Positions 61,201-64,000 of a stretch of DNA of 64,000 bases are shown piece by piece. The position numbers and the translations under genes are program-made. Within the stretch, counting starts at the first letter, position 1; each line of letters starts with the position of its first letter. The stretch is from Bacillus sp. EB106-08-02-XG196 (GTDB taxonomy: Bacteria > Bacillota > Bacilli > Bacillales > Cytobacillaceae): NCBI RefSeq assembly GCF_013396335.1, contig NZ_JABWSY010000007.1, positions 239,317 through 303,316 of the forward strand, given 5' to 3'. The notes under the pieces are model-generated. The model was given only the letters and a program-made list of their open reading frames with translations, searched no databases and was not told the DNA's origin.

Positions 61201-62436
61201 TTAAGCAGGAATAGTAATGATAAACGTAGTTCCTTTCCCTATTTCACTCTGTACTTCAATCTTTCCATTTATTTTATTGATGGTACTATAGACCATCAAC
61301 ATGCCAAGACCTGTTCCTTCATTTTTTGTAGAGTAATAGGGTCTTCCTAATTGAAACACTTCTTCCTTTGCCATGCCGACCCCAGTATCTTTGATTCTTA
61401 TCATAATGTCATACTTATGTTCCGATACATTGATAGAAAGGACCCCGCCATGTCCCATCATTGATTCAATCCCATTTTTATATAAATTCATTAAGCATTG
61501 TTGCATCTGATTTTTATCATACTGAATATTTAATGTGTTAGTAAATTTATATTGGATATCAACCTGATGCATATTGGCAAATGGAGTAATTATGTCTTTA
61601 ACATATTCTGTTTCTTCTTTGAGATTAGAAAAAATCATGTTTTCACTTTGAGGCTTAGAAAATGCTAGAAAATCGCTTACAATTCTTTCAGCACGTTTTA
61701 ATTCTACTAATGAAAAATCAATATACTTTTTCTCTTCTTGCGTAATGTTCTGAGAATTATTTAGAAGCTGTAGGAATCCATTTGTAACTGTAAGTGGATT
61801 TCTAATTTCATGGGCAACACTAGCTGATAATTCACTGATTATATTAAATTTTTCCGACTGTTGAGTTGATTCACGGTTCTTAATATTAGTAAGTATTTGC
61901 TCTATTAAAATCATGATGATGAACATGACGAAAGCATATGTAGTTAGAGCATTTATGGTTAATGTCCAGAATTCCCTATTCAATACTGGCATTAATATAC
62001 CCAAAATTGTAAGGTACAGGAGCATAGTCAGAATAGAGACAACTACAGCACTCCAGATTTGTTTCTTTGTATCTTGATTCATAAACCATTTATGTACTAG
62101 TGGTACTATTATAAAAATAACAGAAGCGAAAATAAACGAATGAATAGTTCCTTCTCCACCTACTAAAAACCGATAGGTATTTAAGACAATAAATAGTGGG
62201 AACGTAAACTTAAATCCTCCGAAAAGAGCAATAATTAGGAAAGGGATATAGCGTAAATCAAAAATAAAGCCAATTTCTAATCTAATAGGAAATGCCATAC
62301 ATAAAACCATGGAAATAGATGAAAGGAGTGTAAGAATGTATTGATTATATGTATGGAATCTACTTTCAAAGAATATTAAAAAAGTTAAAACTGGAAATAG
62401 TAGAAAAAGGAAATTTAAAAGCAATGATTCTATCAA
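61201..62436 (-). CDS. Orphan membrane sensor histidine kinase, LytS-type 5TM input
   Basis: A 411-residue kinase. The first 190 residues form five to six membrane helices of the LYT type (RYIPFLIIALFGGFKFTFPLFIVLNTYRFLVGGEG). Next come a HisKA domain with the phospho-acceptor in SASVAHEIRNPLTVTNGFLQLL and an ATPase domain (NLYKNGIESM, IKDTGVGMAKEEV, GTGLGMLMVYSTI). It starts at TTG with AAAGGAG seven bases upstream. No response regulator is encoded nearby; such orphan kinases in Bacillus often feed the sporulation phosphorelay, which is possible here but unproven. Confidence 0.88.
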   Translation of the reverse strand: MIESLLLNFLFLLFPVLTFLIFFESRFHTYNQYILTLLSSISMVLCMAFPIRLEIGFIFDLRYIPFLIIALFGGFKFTFPLFIVLNTYRFLVGGEGTIHSFIFASVIFIIVPLVHKWFMNQDTKKQIWSAVVVSILTMLLYLTILGILMPVLNREFWTLTINALTTYAFVMFIIMILIEQILTNIKNRESTQQSEKFNIISELSASVAHEIRNPLTVTNGFLQLLNNSQNITQEEKKYIDFSLVELKRAERIVSDFLAFSKPQSENMIFSNLKEETEYVKDIITPFANMHQVDIQYKFTNTLNIQYDKNQMQQCLMNLYKNGIESMMGHGGVLSINVSEHKYDIMIRIKDTGVGMAKEEVFQLGRPYYSTKNEGTGLGMLMVYSTINKINGKIEVQSEIGKGTTFIITIPA

Positions 62437-62552
62437 GGTGAAACTCCTTTCGTTAGAGTTGTAGACTAAAAAAATTACATATAAAAATTATTTTACTACA
62501 GTATTGAAAATTTATACATCTGTTTTTCTTTCATAACCAATCTCTTATTTCA

Positions 62553-62581
62553 TTGACATTCGATTTGTTCTCATATATAAT
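62553..62581 (+). promoter_or_regulatory. Consensus sigma-A promoter of the EamA gene
   Basis: TTGACA at 62553-62558 and TATAAT at 62576-62581 are both perfect hexamers with a 17-base spacer. Transcription should start near 62588, giving a leader of about 128 bases. Confidence 0.8.
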
Positions 62582-62647
62582 GACAAAGGTAAATTGAATA
62601 ATAAAAATCATTTGTTTGTGGACTTTTCTAGAGAATTCTCTATTTTC

Positions 62648-62684
62648 GCCACACAGCTTCTATATAGCTGTGTGGCTTTTTTGT
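62648..62684 (+). terminator. Leader terminator (probable attenuator) before the EamA gene
   Basis: Eleven-base perfect arms GCCACACAGCT and AGCTGTGTGGC, a seven-base loop and a long T run lie between the consensus promoter and the start codon. A palindrome TAGAGAATTCTCTA (62629-62642) precedes it. TTTGTGG upstream could pair with the first arm as an anti-terminator. Confidence 0.75.
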
Positions 62685-62715
62685 TTGTTTTTTTAGAATG
62701 AAAGGGGTAAAAAAC

Positions 62716-63627
62716 ATGAAAACTTGGCAATACGCACTAATTGTTTTAATAGGAGGCTGCTGCTACGGAGCATTATCAACTTTTGTAAAGCTAGCTTATT
62801 CCGCTGGTTTTACTAGTTCTCAGGTCACTGGAAGTCAATTCTTAATGGGGACTCTTTTAATCTGGATAGCAGCTCTTTTTACGAAGAAGAAAAAACTGAC
62901 ACTTCCGAAAATAGGCAAATTACTTATATCAGGAATTCCACTTGGTTTAACCAGTCTATTTTATTACCAATCACTGCAATCACTTAACGCTTCTCTTGCG
63001 ATTATCTTTTTATTTCAATTCGTCTGGATTGGCAGTTTATTCGAGTGGATTTTTTATAAAAAGGCACCAACGCTTGGAAAAGTTGTTTCCATCGGTATTC
63101 TAATTATTGGTTCGATTTTTGCTTCTGGAATTATTGGAGTTGGCATCGGAGATATTACTTGGCAAGGAACCGGATGGGGAATGCTTTCCGCATTGACCTA
63201 TACCACATTTATCTTTGTTAGCAGTTCTATTGAAAAAGATACACCAGTGGTGCAAAAGAGTGCTCTATTCACCACCGGGGGCTTAATTACTGTTTTTATT
63301 CTTAGTCCGCCAACAGGGTTATTCGAAATACCAGTTTTATTGGAAATTGCACCGTACGGTTTGTATCTTGGCCTATTAGGGGTAGTCTTGCCCCCGATTT
63401 TATTTACCATCGGGATGCCGCATGTTGGACCAGGTCTTGGGACCATTTTAACGTCCTCTGAACTCCCAATAGCTGTTATATTATCCTCGATAGTCTTATC
63501 AGAACATGTTAGTATGTCCCAATGGCTTGGTGTTGTTTTAATATTAGGTGGAATTGTAGCAGGAAATCTGAAGATCACTCATACTAAAAAGAAGTCTACA
63601 TCTTTGGATTTGGAATCTGCCTCTTAA
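62716..63627 (+). CDS. EamA/DMT family transporter 2
   Basis: A 303-residue membrane protein with ten predicted helices in two EamA halves (ALIVLIGGCCYGALSTFVKLAYSAGFTSSQVTGSQFLMGTLLIWIAALF; GWGMLSALTYTTFIFVSSSIEKDTPVVQKSALFTTGGLI). The ATG at 62716 has AAAGGGG eight bases upstream; an ATG six codons earlier would place the ribosome site inside the gene. It probably exports a metabolite. Expression appears gated by the leader terminator. It is not closely similar to the EamA protein at 57 kb. Confidence 0.87.
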   Translation: MKTWQYALIVLIGGCCYGALSTFVKLAYSAGFTSSQVTGSQFLMGTLLIWIAALFTKKKKLTLPKIGKLLISGIPLGLTSLFYYQSLQSLNASLAIIFLFQFVWIGSLFEWIFYKKAPTLGKVVSIGILIIGSIFASGIIGVGIGDITWQGTGWGMLSALTYTTFIFVSSSIEKDTPVVQKSALFTTGGLITVFILSPPTGLFEIPVLLEIAPYGLYLGLLGVVLPPILFTIGMPHVGPGLGTILTSSELPIAVILSSIVLSEHVSMSQWLGVVLILGGIVAGNLKITHTKKKSTSLDLESAS

Positions 63628-63664
63628 GATTAGCAGTCCCAGTGTAGAGGTCACAAAAAAAGAA

Positions 63665-63704
63665 GTGCCAGGAACCTTCCAAAAATTTTGGGGTGCCTGG
63701 CACC
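63665..63704. repeat. GTGCCAGG...CCTGGCAC imperfect inverted repeat
   Basis: GTGCCAGG (63665-63672) and CCTGGCAC (63696-63703) are inverted around 23 bases. The ends share GTGCCAG with the 24-base inverted repeat at 50500, which suggests one family of dispersed elements. Confidence 0.55.
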
Positions 63705-63806
63705 ATAGCCATCAAGCGAATTTTTCGACAATAGCGGGAATTTTGTCTACTCTTGTGATTCCTAATTCGCTGCTAAATTACATTCTAAAAAAGTGCATAC
63801 TTTAAT

Positions 63807-63834
63807 AAGCCTTCAAAACTAGGCTTTTTTTTAA
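63807..63834 (+). terminator. Short hairpin with a T run
   Basis: AAGCCT and AGGCTT arms with an eight-base loop are followed by eight T on the plus strand. It would end read-through from the EamA gene before the converging frame at the right edge. Confidence 0.65.
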
Positions 63835-63855
63835 TATTTATGTTCACAAAATCGC

Positions 63856-64000
63856 TTAAGCAGCTTTCATATTGCCTTTTTCGAACACGCCAAGAAGGAT
63901 CTCAAAAGGGGTCCTTTTCTTCAGTCGTTTCGCTTTTTGTCCGTTTTTTTCTACCTGTTCAAACATAACCTCTATATTGGCTAAAAGAGCCTCACCTCCT
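63856..64000 (-). CDS. C-terminal end of an unidentified gene, cut by the window edge
   Basis: An open frame of 47 codons enters from the right edge and ends at TAA (63858-63856): GGEALLANIEVMFEQ then VEKNGQKAKRLKKRTPFEIL and LGVFEKGNMKAA. The basic C-terminus near repeats and a terminator would suit a transposase tail, but I cannot match it to a family. The edge itself reads AGGAGGTGAGG on the minus strand, so a small gene starting inside is also possible. Confidence 0.35.
   Translation of the reverse strand, partial: GGEALLANIEVMFEQVEKNGQKAKRLKKRTPFEILLGVFEKGNMKAA

Noticed and set aside
63856..64000. Firm call of an insertion sequence at the right edge
   Set aside because: Only 47 C-terminal codons are visible and no terminal inverted repeat or target duplication can be seen, so it is listed only as an unidentified partial frame.
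1..64000. CRISPR arrays, rRNA or tRNA genes, prophage
   Set aside because: No regularly spaced identical repeats with unique spacers, no rRNA-like or tRNA cloverleaf-like stretches and no phage structural genes were seen.

Overview
The window reads as chromosome of a low-GC, spore-former-type Bacillaceae (Bacillus/Neobacillus-like). The grounds are AT-rich DNA, strong AGGAGG ribosome sites, some TTG and GTG starts, CcpA-type cre boxes, B. subtilis-like Yes/Rha/Pro gene sets and U-tailed intrinsic terminators. From 1 to about 50.4 kb nearly every gene is on the minus strand; from 51.8 kb most are on the plus strand.

1-12.3 kb: a complete upper and most of a lower anthranilate catabolic operon. 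A HpaB-type FADH2 monooxygenase, a stand-alone FAD synthetase and a flavin reductase make 3-hydroxyanthranilate. A 3,4-dioxygenase, an ACMS decarboxylase, an aminomuconate semialdehyde dehydrogenase, a RidA-type deaminase, an oxalocrotonate decarboxylase and an oxopentenoate hydratase carry it to 4-hydroxy-2-oxovalerate. Kynureninase feeds in anthranilate from tryptophan. The terminal aldolase and acylating aldehyde dehydrogenase are not in the window and may lie to its left. An AAHS-type transporter and two tandem Crp/Fnr regulators complete the module; matching palindromes lie near -41 of three predicted promoters.

12.4-16.5 kb: a small unknown protein, an MFS exporter, BrnQ and an AraC regulator. 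16.6-50.4 kb: a rhamnose, rhamnoside and rhamnogalacturonan locus. It holds rhaD, a DeoR-type regulator, rhaA, rhaB and the bifunctional rhaEW. It also holds a 1690-residue secreted esterase-lyase fusion, a secreted GH3 enzyme, three GH78-type enzymes, an ABC importer with two binding proteins but no ATPase, a YesM/YesN two-component pair and a second compact YesN-like regulator. Extracellular enzymes would strip and cut pectin side chains, the importer would take up oligosaccharides, intracellular rhamnosidases would release rhamnose, and the Rha enzymes would convert it to DHAP and lactaldehyde or lactate. cre boxes lie before most of these transcription units.

50.5-64 kb: an EIIA-Glc protein, then a proHJA-like proline synthesis operon (with a glutamate kinase too short to hold a PUA domain) followed by a 35-residue membrane peptide abutting a PutP symporter, which suggests osmoadaptation. 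After that come assorted single genes: a zinc-ribbon DUF4145-like protein, two EamA transporters (one behind a consensus promoter and a leader terminator), cysteine dioxygenase, a methyltransferase, two unknown proteins, an orphan LytS-type membrane kinase and a fragment of an unrecognised gene at the right edge. I saw no rRNA, tRNA, CRISPR array, phage or complete insertion sequence.
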